In this document: positions 1-5,270 of the stretch, in pieces
Numbering within the stretch: the first letter of the stretch is position 1
Layout: every line of letters begins with the position of its first letter
Assembly: GCA_031261385.1 (NCBI GenBank)
Contig: JAISJS010000119.1
Location: 1-5,270, forward strand
Source: Treponema sp.
GTDB taxonomy: Bacteria > Spirochaetota > Spirochaetia > Treponematales > Breznakiellaceae
Direction: 5' to 3'
DNA: 5,270 bases
Translations under genes and position numbers: made by a program
The notes under the pieces: generated by a model
Database searches by the model: none
Told to the model about the DNA's origin: nothing
What the model saw: only the letters and a program-made list of their open reading frames with translations

Positions 1-13
1 AAGAATGTTTTAT

Positions 14-39
14 GACCGGTCTATCCCTTTTTGGGGATA
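14..39. repeat. Short palindrome and weak hairpin in the leader of the SBP gene
   Basis: The bases before the first gene contain two adjacent symmetric elements. GACCGGTC at 14-21 is a perfect 8-bp palindrome. TATCCC at 22-27 pairs with GGGATA at 34-39 around a six-base, T-rich loop. No T-tract follows the hairpin, so it is a poor terminator. It could be an operator, an intercistronic mRNA hairpin left over from an upstream permease gene, or chance. No convincing -35/-10 pair was found in bases 1-96, and no frame there looks like the end of a recognisable protein. The element is visible; its function is unknown. Confidence 0.3.
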
Positions 40-88
40 AACATATACAAGAGAACCTGCTCCCATTGTGGAGCTTAACCGAAAGTTC

Positions 89-94
89 AAGGAG
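89..94 (+). promoter_or_regulatory. Ribosome binding site that decides the SBP start
   Basis: AAGGAG at 89-94 precedes two in-frame ATG codons, at 97 and 103. The gap to the first is only two bases, which is too close. The gap to the second is eight bases, which is near optimal. The second ATG (103) is therefore the likelier start, shortening the protein by two residues (Met-Thr). Confidence 0.7.
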
Positions 95-102
95 AAATGA
101 CA

Positions 103-1809
103 ATGATTTTGAATAAAAAAGATGTAATACTGTTTACATTAATACTGTTTCTTATTGGCACATTAATGAGCTGCGGCGGCGGCACCAAAAAGAATGCCGC
201 AACGGCAGAGCAGAATACCCGGGTTACCGTATTGGATACGAGCGGATACGAAAATATCACGGCAAAATATATTAAAGAAGAATACCTCACCTTTAGTGCG
301 GATGATCTCAGCTATCCATTTTCGGACAAACCAATCACGGTAACTGTTATGCAACAACGCAGTGGAACCGCGCCGCAGGATTTTTCCGATATGTGGTTTT
401 TAAAAATGATATCTGAGCTTACCAATATCACGTTTAAGTACCAGCTTGTTGAATCCTCGGTATGGGAAGAACGCAAGAATCTCGCCTTTGCGTCCGGGGA
501 CTATCCTGATGTATTCTTCCATGGTATTACACCGTCCGATGAGCTGAAATACGGTCCCGACGGCGTTTTTATTGATCTTTTACCACTGTTCAAGCAATAT
601 GCGCCAAATATTATTACCGAGCTTAAGCAATATCCCGATGTGGTCAAGGCTATCGTCCAGGATAACGGAGCAATATATTGTCTTCCGATGATCTCTTATG
701 CGCCTATGCAGGAAGCTATTCCGTCAAGAACCAATCGAAAGTGGCTTGAGAAGGTGGGTCTTGATGTCCCCAAAACCACCGATGATTTGTATGCTGTATT
801 GAAAGCGTATAAGAACCAGGACCCCAATGGTAATGGTGAAGCCGACGAGATACCTATTTCGCGCCATACTATGCTCATTTTAAGTGCCTTTGGCTTTGTA
901 GACAAATACAACGATGTCATAGACGGAAAATATTATTTTGTTCCGGCCCAAGATAATTACCGTGCGTACCTTGCTTATATGGCAAAACTTTACAGGGAAG
1001 GTTTACTGGATAATGACTATTTTGTTCAGGATGATGCACAATTCAATCTCAAGGTATCTAACAGGAGGGTTGGATTTATAGAAAGTGAACCCTACGTACT
1101 TCTGCCGAATCCGGAGGATTACCTGCAGTGGATTGGTATACCCCCCCTAACCAGTGAAGTAAACAACAAGCCCTGTTGGCCGGGTATCTCCCTGCATTAT
1201 CAGCGCAGTGCGGGGAGTGCTGTCATTACAGACAAATGCAAGAATCCCGAGGCCGTCGTCAAGTTCTTAAATTATATTCAAACCTTCGAAGGTACTGTAT
1301 CTGCGCGTCTTGGCCCTGAAGACGGTAAATGGAGCGGGAGGGGCGGATATACTTATGAGGCTAAGGATTCACGGCATATTTATGGAGCCAAAATCATGGT
1401 ACCGGAGCCGTTTGCGTCCTACTATGAATTCCGCACCACGGTAACCCCTATAGGTATGCCTTCGTATGTAAATCCAATGACCGACGATATTACGGTGAGC
1501 TCTGATCCTTCTCGTGAAGGGCTGGTCCGGCATTGGGCAGAAGCGGGAGTCTCAGATGTCAAACGCCTTCTCTACGATCTGCAATACCGGTTGACCGAAG
1601 ATGAGCTGACCAGAGACGCTTACTATGTAAGCCTTGCAACTTACGCTGACCAGATGACTGCGAAATTTATAACAGGAGAAACCGCACTCAACGATACCAC
1701 ATGGAATAATTACATCAGGGAATTGAAATCTATGGGTCTTGACGAGATGAGTGCCTTGCGCCAGGCCGGTTATAACAGATATCAGGCATTACCTGACAAA
1801 ATCAACTGA
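103..1809 (+). CDS. Extracellular solute-binding lipoprotein of a carbohydrate ABC importer (LipO-like)
   Basis: This is a 568-residue cell-surface or periplasmic lipoprotein that should capture a sugar or oligosaccharide and hand it to an ABC permease. The N-terminus has Lys-Lys-Asp, a hydrophobic stretch of about 15 residues, then a lipobox Leu-Met-Ser-Cys with the modified cysteine at residue 24, followed by a Gly-rich linker. The mature domain resembles the large LipO-type binding proteins common in Paenibacillus and spirochaetes. It has an RKWLEKVGLDVPKT segment near residues 212-225, followed by DPNGNGEADEIP near 240-251, a Ca-binding-loop-like motif typical of this group. The end (FITGE near 522, then an AGYNRY tail) also fits. 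Start 103 is chosen from Shine-Dalgarno spacing; 97 is the alternative. The next gene begins 24 bases downstream, so co-transcription is likely. No permease gene lies in view; they may be upstream. A run of seven C at 1141-1147 lies inside the frame. Family assignment is firm; the substrate is not known. Confidence 0.9.
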   Translation: MILNKKDVILFTLILFLIGTLMSCGGGTKKNAATAEQNTRVTVLDTSGYENITAKYIKEEYLTFSADDLSYPFSDKPITVTVMQQRSGTAPQDFSDMWFLKMISELTNITFKYQLVESSVWEERKNLAFASGDYPDVFFHGITPSDELKYGPDGVFIDLLPLFKQYAPNIITELKQYPDVVKAIVQDNGAIYCLPMISYAPMQEAIPSRTNRKWLEKVGLDVPKTTDDLYAVLKAYKNQDPNGNGEADEIPISRHTMLILSAFGFVDKYNDVIDGKYYFVPAQDNYRAYLAYMAKLYREGLLDNDYFVQDDAQFNLKVSNRRVGFIESEPYVLLPNPEDYLQWIGIPPLTSEVNNKPCWPGISLHYQRSAGSAVITDKCKNPEAVVKFLNYIQTFEGTVSARLGPEDGKWSGRGGYTYEAKDSRHIYGAKIMVPEPFASYYEFRTTVTPIGMPSYVNPMTDDITVSSDPSREGLVRHWAEAGVSDVKRLLYDLQYRLTEDELTRDAYYVSLATYADQMTAKFITGETALNDTTWNNYIRELKSMGLDEMSALRQAGYNRYQALPDKIN

Positions 1810-1833
1810 GTATATTAATAAGAGGAAAATTTC

Positions 1834-2997
1834 ATGCAGCACTATCAGGAAAACGAGGCGGCTCTTAATCCTGCAACTATTATCTATCACCCGGCCGATC
1901 CCGGACTCTCGCTTGAAAACTGCCGCTGGCTTTCCGCGCCTTCAATTGCACGTACACCGAAAGGGCGGCTTTGGGTCAGTATCAGTATGGGTGGTGTTCA
2001 CGAAGGGAGTGATAATTTTATCCTGCTTATTTCCAGTGATGACGATGGTGTGAGTTGGGCTGGGCCGCGGATTGCACTGGATCATCCTGACCCGGTACGC
2101 CTCTTTGAACCAATGATTTGGACCGATCCATCAGGCCGTGTATGGCTGACCTGGTCACAGGCCTATATGTGGTGGGATGGGCGGGGCGGGGTATGGGCAA
2201 GCACACTCATTGATGCGGATTCCGGTGAACCGAAAATGACAGATCCCCGCCGTGTTATGAATGGTGTAATGGCGGTACAGCCTTATTTCGGAAAAACCGG
2301 ACGCTGGTATTGGCCGGTCGCCTGCTGGAAAAGGTTTCCTTCCACCCATTTTCAGCTTCCCCAGGAAGAATTTTCCATGATCTATGCATCCGATGACATG
2401 GGGCAGACTTTCTTTCTACTGGGAAAAAGCGATGTTGCGGATCGTCTTTTTGATGAGCATGCCGTAGTTGAACGCCCGGATGGAAGCATGTTGATGATCG
2501 TGCGTACAGATTACGGTTTTGGAAGCAGTGATTCATTTGATGGCGGAAAAACATGGACTGAAGGGAAAATCTATCGAAAAGGCCCATCTGCAAAAAGCAG
2601 TCTTCGTCGGCTTGCAGATGGCCGTTTAGTCTGGATTACGCATAACAACGGCTTTCAGCCGCAAAGAAGCCATATGTCGGCTCTTTTATCCGAAGACGGC
2701 GGAGCAACCTGGCCGTATTCGCTTCTGCTTGATGGGCGTTCAGATGTATCCTATCCCGGTACACATGTGACAGAAGACGGCCGCATCTATATCGTACATG
2801 ACAAGGGGCGCTATGATGATAAGGAAATCATGTTCCATGTCATCCGTGCAGAGGATATTGTAGCAGGCAAACTTGTATGTTCGGACAGCCGTTTGATGGA
2901 AGTGGCTGCCAAGGGAGGTGGAAAACCTATAACTAAAGAAGAGCTGGCTGCGGCATATGAAGAAACAATGAAAAAAAGCGGGATCATAATGAAATAA
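1834..2997 (+). CDS. Sialidase-superfamily (BNR/Asp-box) beta-propeller protein, cytoplasmic, substrate unknown
   Basis: A 387-residue protein with four Asp boxes (S-x-D-x-G-x-T/S-W/F) at about residues 68-75, 186-193, 234-241 and 286-293, the hallmark of the sialidase-type propeller (BNR_2-like family). No signal peptide is visible, so it probably acts in the cytoplasm on imported glycosides. AGAGGA at 1821-1826, seven bases before the ATG, supports the start. Family-typical pieces include TPKGRLW (41-47), WDGRGGVWA (114-122) and SYPG followed by DGRIYI (306-320). The canonical first sialidase motif Arg-Ile-Pro is replaced by Ser-Ala-Pro at 34-36. Glu208, Arg224 and Tyr307 sit where the Glu/Arg/Tyr of the sialidase site could lie, judged by eye and not by alignment. 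It could be a true exo-sialidase, another glycosidase or lyase of the fold, or a non-catalytic propeller. Lying directly after the solute-binding gene and before a terminator, it probably processes what that importer brings in. Confidence 0.88.
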   Translation: MQHYQENEAALNPATIIYHPADPGLSLENCRWLSAPSIARTPKGRLWVSISMGGVHEGSDNFILLISSDDDGVSWAGPRIALDHPDPVRLFEPMIWTDPSGRVWLTWSQAYMWWDGRGGVWASTLIDADSGEPKMTDPRRVMNGVMAVQPYFGKTGRWYWPVACWKRFPSTHFQLPQEEFSMIYASDDMGQTFFLLGKSDVADRLFDEHAVVERPDGSMLMIVRTDYGFGSSDSFDGGKTWTEGKIYRKGPSAKSSLRRLADGRLVWITHNNGFQPQRSHMSALLSEDGGATWPYSLLLDGRSDVSYPGTHVTEDGRIYIVHDKGRYDDKEIMFHVIRAEDIVAGKLVCSDSRLMEVAAKGGGKPITKEELAAAYEETMKKSGIIMK

Positions 2998-3001
2998 CCG
3001 G

Positions 3002-3030
3002 TAAATAGCCCCTTTCACGGGGGCTATTTA
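3002..3030 (+). terminator. Intrinsic-type hairpin terminator after the propeller gene
   Basis: A perfect 11-bp stem, TAAATAGCCCC (3002-3012) against GGGGCTATTTA (3020-3030), with a seven-base loop, lies five bases after the stop codon of the propeller gene. The T-run is short (TTT) and forms part of the stem, so its strength is uncertain. Because the stem begins with AAA on the left, it could also act on leftward transcription. It separates this unit from the gntR promoter, which starts five bases further on. Confidence 0.75.
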
Positions 3031-3034
3031 GTCA

Positions 3035-3063
3035 TGGACAGAAAGACACTCCCTCTTTATAAT
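3035..3063 (+). promoter_or_regulatory. Sigma70-type promoter of the gntR-family gene
   Basis: TGGACA at 3035-3040 (five of six bases of the -35 consensus), a 17-base spacer, and a perfect TATAAT at 3058-3063. Transcription should start near 3069-3071, leaving only about 10 bases before the ATG at 3081. A small AT-rich inverted repeat, TTATA (3057-3061) and TATAA (3071-3075), overlaps the -10 and the predicted start. It could be an autoregulatory operator, but the bases are so AT-rich that chance is likely. Confidence 0.75.
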
Positions 3064-3080
3064 GACTTAATATAAGCGAT

Positions 3081-3797
3081 ATGAAAACAAAGCAAAAAAC
3101 CACCTGGACTATCCGGAACTTGGATATTAAGTATCGCAATTTGTATGAGCAAGTCGCAGATTCCCTGGAGGAGATGATCTTCGAGGGTGGAAGTGACAAG
3201 ATGCTGCTTCCTACAGAATTTGAACTGGCAGAAAAATATGAGGTAAGCCGCTCGGTTATCAGGGAAGCCCTGAAGATTCTAAATGAGCGGGGTCTCGTCT
3301 CCATGCGGGCCGGTGATGGCTCCTATGTTAATATTCCCCAGTCGGCTGTCATAGGCCGGGTTTTGGGCAGAGTAACCCGCTTTAACCGGATTTCTGACGA
3401 TAAGATTACCAAGGTCAGATTGCTTTTGGAAGTTGAAGCCGCCTTCACAGCGGCCACGAATGCAACAGATGAAGAAATTGCCGAGCTTGAAGATATTAAT
3501 CGGCAGATGGAATTATTTAAATCTGATCTTGAGAAACGGATATACAAGGACTGTGAATTCCACAATGCCATTGCCCGAATCAGCCGAAATGAACTACTTG
3601 CTTTTATGGTGGAATCTCTAACAGAGCTGCTCAGGGATTATATAAGGGAAAGGCTGGTATTGAATCCCGCCGGCAATGAAGACGGGATTCAGTTTCACTG
3701 GGAATTGATTAAAGCTATAAAATCTCATAACCCCAACAAGGCAAAGAAAGTCATGCATGACCATATTGAAAGGTCTTATCATATTATTAACTACTAG
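3081..3797 (+). CDS. FadR-subfamily GntR transcriptional regulator (wHTH plus FCD domain)
   Basis: A 238-residue DNA-binding repressor or activator. Residues about 19-85 form the GntR winged helix, with the recognisable LPTEFELAEKYEVSRSVIRE stretch (43-62), ALKILNERGLV (63-73) and a wing around Gly78-Tyr82. Residues about 105-232 are an all-helical FCD ligand-binding domain. Asp157, His161, His206 and His228 match the spacing of the usual Asp/His metal-binding set of FCD proteins, which usually sense small organic or sugar acids. Its own promoter lies directly upstream. No good Shine-Dalgarno precedes the ATG and the leader is very short, yet the wHTH begins about 20 residues in, so this start is reasonable. 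By position it probably controls the neighbouring binding-protein/propeller unit and perhaps itself; the effector is unknown. Its stop overlaps the stop of the convergent metI gene by four bases. Confidence 0.93.
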   Translation: MKTKQKTTWTIRNLDIKYRNLYEQVADSLEEMIFEGGSDKMLLPTEFELAEKYEVSRSVIREALKILNERGLVSMRAGDGSYVNIPQSAVIGRVLGRVTRFNRISDDKITKVRLLLEVEAAFTAATNATDEEIAELEDINRQMELFKSDLEKRIYKDCEFHNAIARISRNELLAFMVESLTELLRDYIRERLVLNPAGNEDGIQFHWELIKAIKSHNPNKAKKVMHDHIERSYHIINY

Positions 3798-4459
3798 CGT
3801 TTCGAAAGCAGCCCCCGGCTTACCGCAGTTCCCGCAAACTGAACCAGCTCCACGATGATCAGAATAATGATCACCGCCGCGATCGTTACTTCCATCCTGA
3901 ACCGGTAGTAGCCGTAGTTGATGGCAAGGCTGCCGAGGCCCCCTCCGCCTATGGCCCCTGCCATGGCTGAATACCCGATAAGGTTGATGATGGTCAGGGC
4001 CAGGCCCGAAACCAGGGCGGGCAGGGCTTCGGGTATCAGTACCTTGAGTATGATCTGCATATTGCTGGAACCCATGGCTTTGGCTGCGGTGATGACCCCG
4101 TTGTCCACTTCGGACAGGGCGGACTCGGAAATGCGGGCCACAAAGGGGGCCGCCGCAATTGACAGGGGAATGATCACCGCCGTTGGCCCTATGCTCGTTC
4201 CTATGATGAAGCGCGAAAGAGGTATGAGGAGTATCATCAATATGATAAAGGGGAGGGATCGCAAAATGTTCACCACCCTTGAGAGGGCAGTGTAGATGAG
4301 GGGCCGGGGATGCAACCCTGCGGGGGATGCGCTGTAGAGGAAGGCCCCCAGGGGGAAACCCAGAACACAGGCAAGCACGGTAGAAACCGACGTCATGTAA
4401 AGGGTTTCCAGGGTAGACGCAGGGAGTAGTACTAAAACTGCGAGGAGTTTTTCAGGCAT
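3794..4459 (-). CDS. metI: Methionine-type ABC importer permease MetI
   Basis: A 221-residue inner-membrane permease, close to the 217 of E. coli MetI and alike along its length. About five membrane segments are visible (roughly residues 20-42, 62-80, 88-110, 145-170 and 190-208). RSLPFIILMI (67-76), IGTSIGPTA (86-94), IAAAPFVARI (101-110), the EAA coupling loop with TAAKAMG (124-130) and IPEALP (142-147), and GYSAMAGAIGGGGLG (162-176) are family landmarks. The frame is open upstream to an ATG at 4543, but the ATG at 4459 is chosen. It has a strong AAGGGAG seven bases before it, gives the normal length, and the extra 28 residues would lie inside metN and are charged and Pro-rich. It overlaps the end of metN by eight bases, implying translational coupling. 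It pairs with MetN as the membrane channel for methionine (possibly D-methionine or a related amino acid). No metQ gene follows; its stop runs into the convergent gntR stop. Confidence 0.94.
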   Translation of the reverse strand: MPEKLLAVLVLLPASTLETLYMTSVSTVLACVLGFPLGAFLYSASPAGLHPRPLIYTALSRVVNILRSLPFIILMILLIPLSRFIIGTSIGPTAVIIPLSIAAAPFVARISESALSEVDNGVITAAKAMGSSNMQIILKVLIPEALPALVSGLALTIINLIGYSAMAGAIGGGGLGSLAINYGYYRFRMEVTIAAVIIILIIVELVQFAGTAVSRGLLSKR

Positions 4460-5171
4460 AGATAAGCTCCCTTGCGGCCTCGGTTTTGGGCGCCTTAAAA
4501 ACTGCGTCCACGGTTCCCTCTTCGGCAATAAGGCCTTCGTCAAGAACTGCTACTTCGCTGCACACGGACTGTATCACCGACATTTGATGCGTGATGAGCA
4601 CCACGGTTATCTTGAGGTTATCGTGGAGTTCACGTATCAGGGTAAGTATTGACCTTGTGGTCTGGGGATCAAGGGCGCTGGTGGCCTCATCGCAGAAAAG
4701 CACTTCGGGGTTCACTGCCAAAGACCGGGCAATGGCTACACGCTGTTTCTGCCCGCCGGAGAGTTCTTTGAGCCGGGCATGGCGTTTGTCGGTTATGCTC
4801 ACCATTTCCAAAAGTTCGTCCACCCGTTTTTCAATCTGCTTTTTGTGAAGCCCGCTAATCTCAAGGGGATAGGCAATGTTTCCCGCGGCGTCCCGCGAAG
4901 AGAGGAGGTTGAAATTCTGGAAGATCATGCCCATTTTGCGGCGGCGTTCCAGGAGAGCCTTGCCGGTGAGGGTGTCCACCCTTTCCTCGCGGTAATACAC
5001 TTCGCCATTGTCCGGGGCTTCAAGGAGGCTCATGATCCGCAAGAGGGTCGATTTACCGGCGCCGCTTTTTCCGATAATTCCATATATGCTTCCGGGGGGA
5101 ACAGACAGATCCACCTGGCGGATCGCCTGGACTCCTCCATAACTTTTGGAGATGTTTTTTAGTTCAATCAT
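4452..5171 (-). CDS. metN: Methionine-type ABC importer ATPase MetN, short form without NIL domain
   Basis: A 239-residue cytoplasmic ATPase that powers MetI. It shows Walker A GKSGAGKST (34-42), Q-loop Gln85 in the MetN-typical FQNFNLLSSR (84-93), signature LSGGQ (137-141), Walker B VLFCDE (157-162), D-loop SALD (165-168) and H-loop His195. The match to E. coli MetN is close from MIELKNISK onward and stops after the VFKAPKTEAA region. E. coli MetN is 343 residues; the missing part, about 100 residues, is the C-terminal NIL (ACT-like) domain that binds methionine and shuts the transporter down. The stop lies within the start region of metI, so the short length looks genuine and not a frameshift. 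The ATG overlaps the stop of the upstream HD-GYP gene as ATGA, and no clear Shine-Dalgarno precedes it, so translation is probably coupled. A related polar-amino-acid ATPase is possible, but the MetI partner makes MetN the best name. Confidence 0.93.
   Translation of the reverse strand: MIELKNISKSYGGVQAIRQVDLSVPPGSIYGIIGKSGAGKSTLLRIMSLLEAPDNGEVYYREERVDTLTGKALLERRRKMGMIFQNFNLLSSRDAAGNIAYPLEISGLHKKQIEKRVDELLEMVSITDKRHARLKELSGGQKQRVAIARSLAVNPEVLFCDEATSALDPQTTRSILTLIRELHDNLKITVVLITHQMSVIQSVCSEVAVLDEGLIAEEGTVDAVFKAPKTEAARELIYA
4467..4473 (-). promoter_or_regulatory. Ribosome binding site of metI, inside the end of metN
   Basis: Read on the minus strand, AAGGGAG lies seven bases before the ATG at 4459 and within the last codons of metN. 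It fixes the metI start there and not at the upstream in-frame ATG at 4543. Confidence 0.75.
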
Positions 5172-5270
5172 AGTGATGGGTTTTCCCGTTCTGCGATCCT
5201 GGCGAATTTAGGCGCTACAGTTTGGAAGATATCAACCAGTACCGGATCAAACTGGGTTCCTTTCCCTTCG
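5168..5270 (-). CDS. C-terminal tail of an HD-GYP domain protein (partial)
   Basis: Only the last 33 codons are in the window; the gene runs off the right edge. The visible residues include EGKGTQFDPVLVDIF, which matches the conserved end of HD-GYP domains (Gly-x-Gly-Thr-x-Phe-Asp-Pro-x-x-Val-x-x-Phe). It is followed by a short polar tail ending in ENPSL. HD-GYP proteins are metal-dependent phosphodiesterases that break down cyclic di-GMP, often carrying a receiver or sensor domain at the N-terminus, which cannot be seen here. The catalytic HD and GYP motifs lie outside the window, so activity cannot be judged. The TGA stop shares ATGA with the metN start, so this gene and metNI form one operon whose promoter lies further right. 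Confidence 0.75.
   Translation of the reverse strand, partial: EGKGTQFDPVLVDIFQTVAPKFARIAERENPSL

Noticed and set aside
1..40. C-terminal end of an upstream permease gene
   Set aside because: The frames ending at 15 and at 40 give only a few residues and do not resemble the usual ends of sugar permeases.
1..96. Promoter for the SBP gene
   Set aside because: TATACA at 44-49 is a passable -10, but no acceptable -35 stands 16-18 bases upstream. The gene may be transcribed from further left.
1131..1140. GGTATA-type NanR operator motif
   Set aside because: A single copy inside the SBP coding sequence, without the tandem repeats needed for NanR binding; no such repeats lie near the gntR or SBP promoters.
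1751..2053. Plus-strand open frame of 100 codons bridging the SBP and propeller genes
   Set aside because: Overlaps the coding ends of two well-supported genes in another frame; Arg/Ser-rich with no recognisable features.
3918..4295. Plus-strand open frame of 125 codons opposite metI
   Set aside because: Pro/Arg/Met-rich composition typical of a shadow frame opposite a GC-rich membrane protein gene; no family resemblance or ribosome binding site seen.
4460..4543. N-terminal extension of metI to the ATG at 4543
   Set aside because: It would add 28 charged, Pro-rich residues that lie wholly inside metN. The ATG at 4459 has a well-placed ribosome binding site and gives the normal MetI length.
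4779..5162. Plus-strand open frame of 127 codons opposite metN
   Set aside because: Lies entirely antisense to a well-conserved ATPase gene and shows no recognisable motif.
5172..5270. SAM riboswitch or S-box leader before metN
   Set aside because: The bases before metN are coding sequence of the HD-GYP tail, with no room for a leader. Any such element would be upstream of that gene, outside the window.

Overview
The window holds parts of three transcription units, apparently from a spirochaete-like or low-GC Gram-positive-like bacterium. I favour a free-living or gut Treponema-type spirochaete. The reasons are a large LipO-type sugar-binding lipoprotein with a short lipobox, Shine-Dalgarno-led genes, mixed base composition near 50% GC, and an HD-GYP signalling protein. 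This is inference from gene style, not a taxonomic identification.

Left part (1-3030, + strand): a short leader, then a secreted solute-binding lipoprotein (103-1809) and, 24 bases later, a cytoplasmic four-Asp-box beta-propeller of the sialidase superfamily (1834-2997). A perfect 11-bp hairpin (3002-3030) closes this unit. The likely logic is uptake of a carbohydrate or glycoside through an ABC importer, whose permeases are not in view, followed by intracellular processing by the propeller enzyme. The substrate cannot be read from the sequence.

Middle (3035-3797, + strand): a near-consensus sigma70-type promoter drives a FadR-family (GntR wHTH plus FCD metal-binding domain) regulator. The promoter sits so close to the ATG that the mRNA leader should be only about 10 bases. 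By position it is the probable regulator of the SBP/propeller unit.

Right part (3794-5270, - strand): the C-terminal tail of an HD-GYP (cyclic-di-GMP phosphodiesterase type) protein, then metN, then metI. The three are tightly coupled, with a 4-bp ATGA overlap and an 8-bp overlap. They encode the ATPase and permease of a methionine-type ABC importer. MetN is a short form that ends where the C-terminal NIL regulatory domain would begin, and no metQ is present. metI and the gntR gene converge and share a CTAG at their stop codons.

No mobile element, CRISPR array, tRNA or rRNA was seen, and no gene-free stretch exceeds 300 bases. I see no clearly new multi-gene defence or metabolic system. The points most worth a second look are the HD-GYP/metNI coupling with a NIL-less MetN, and the SBP plus atypical sialidase-fold pair of unknown substrate.
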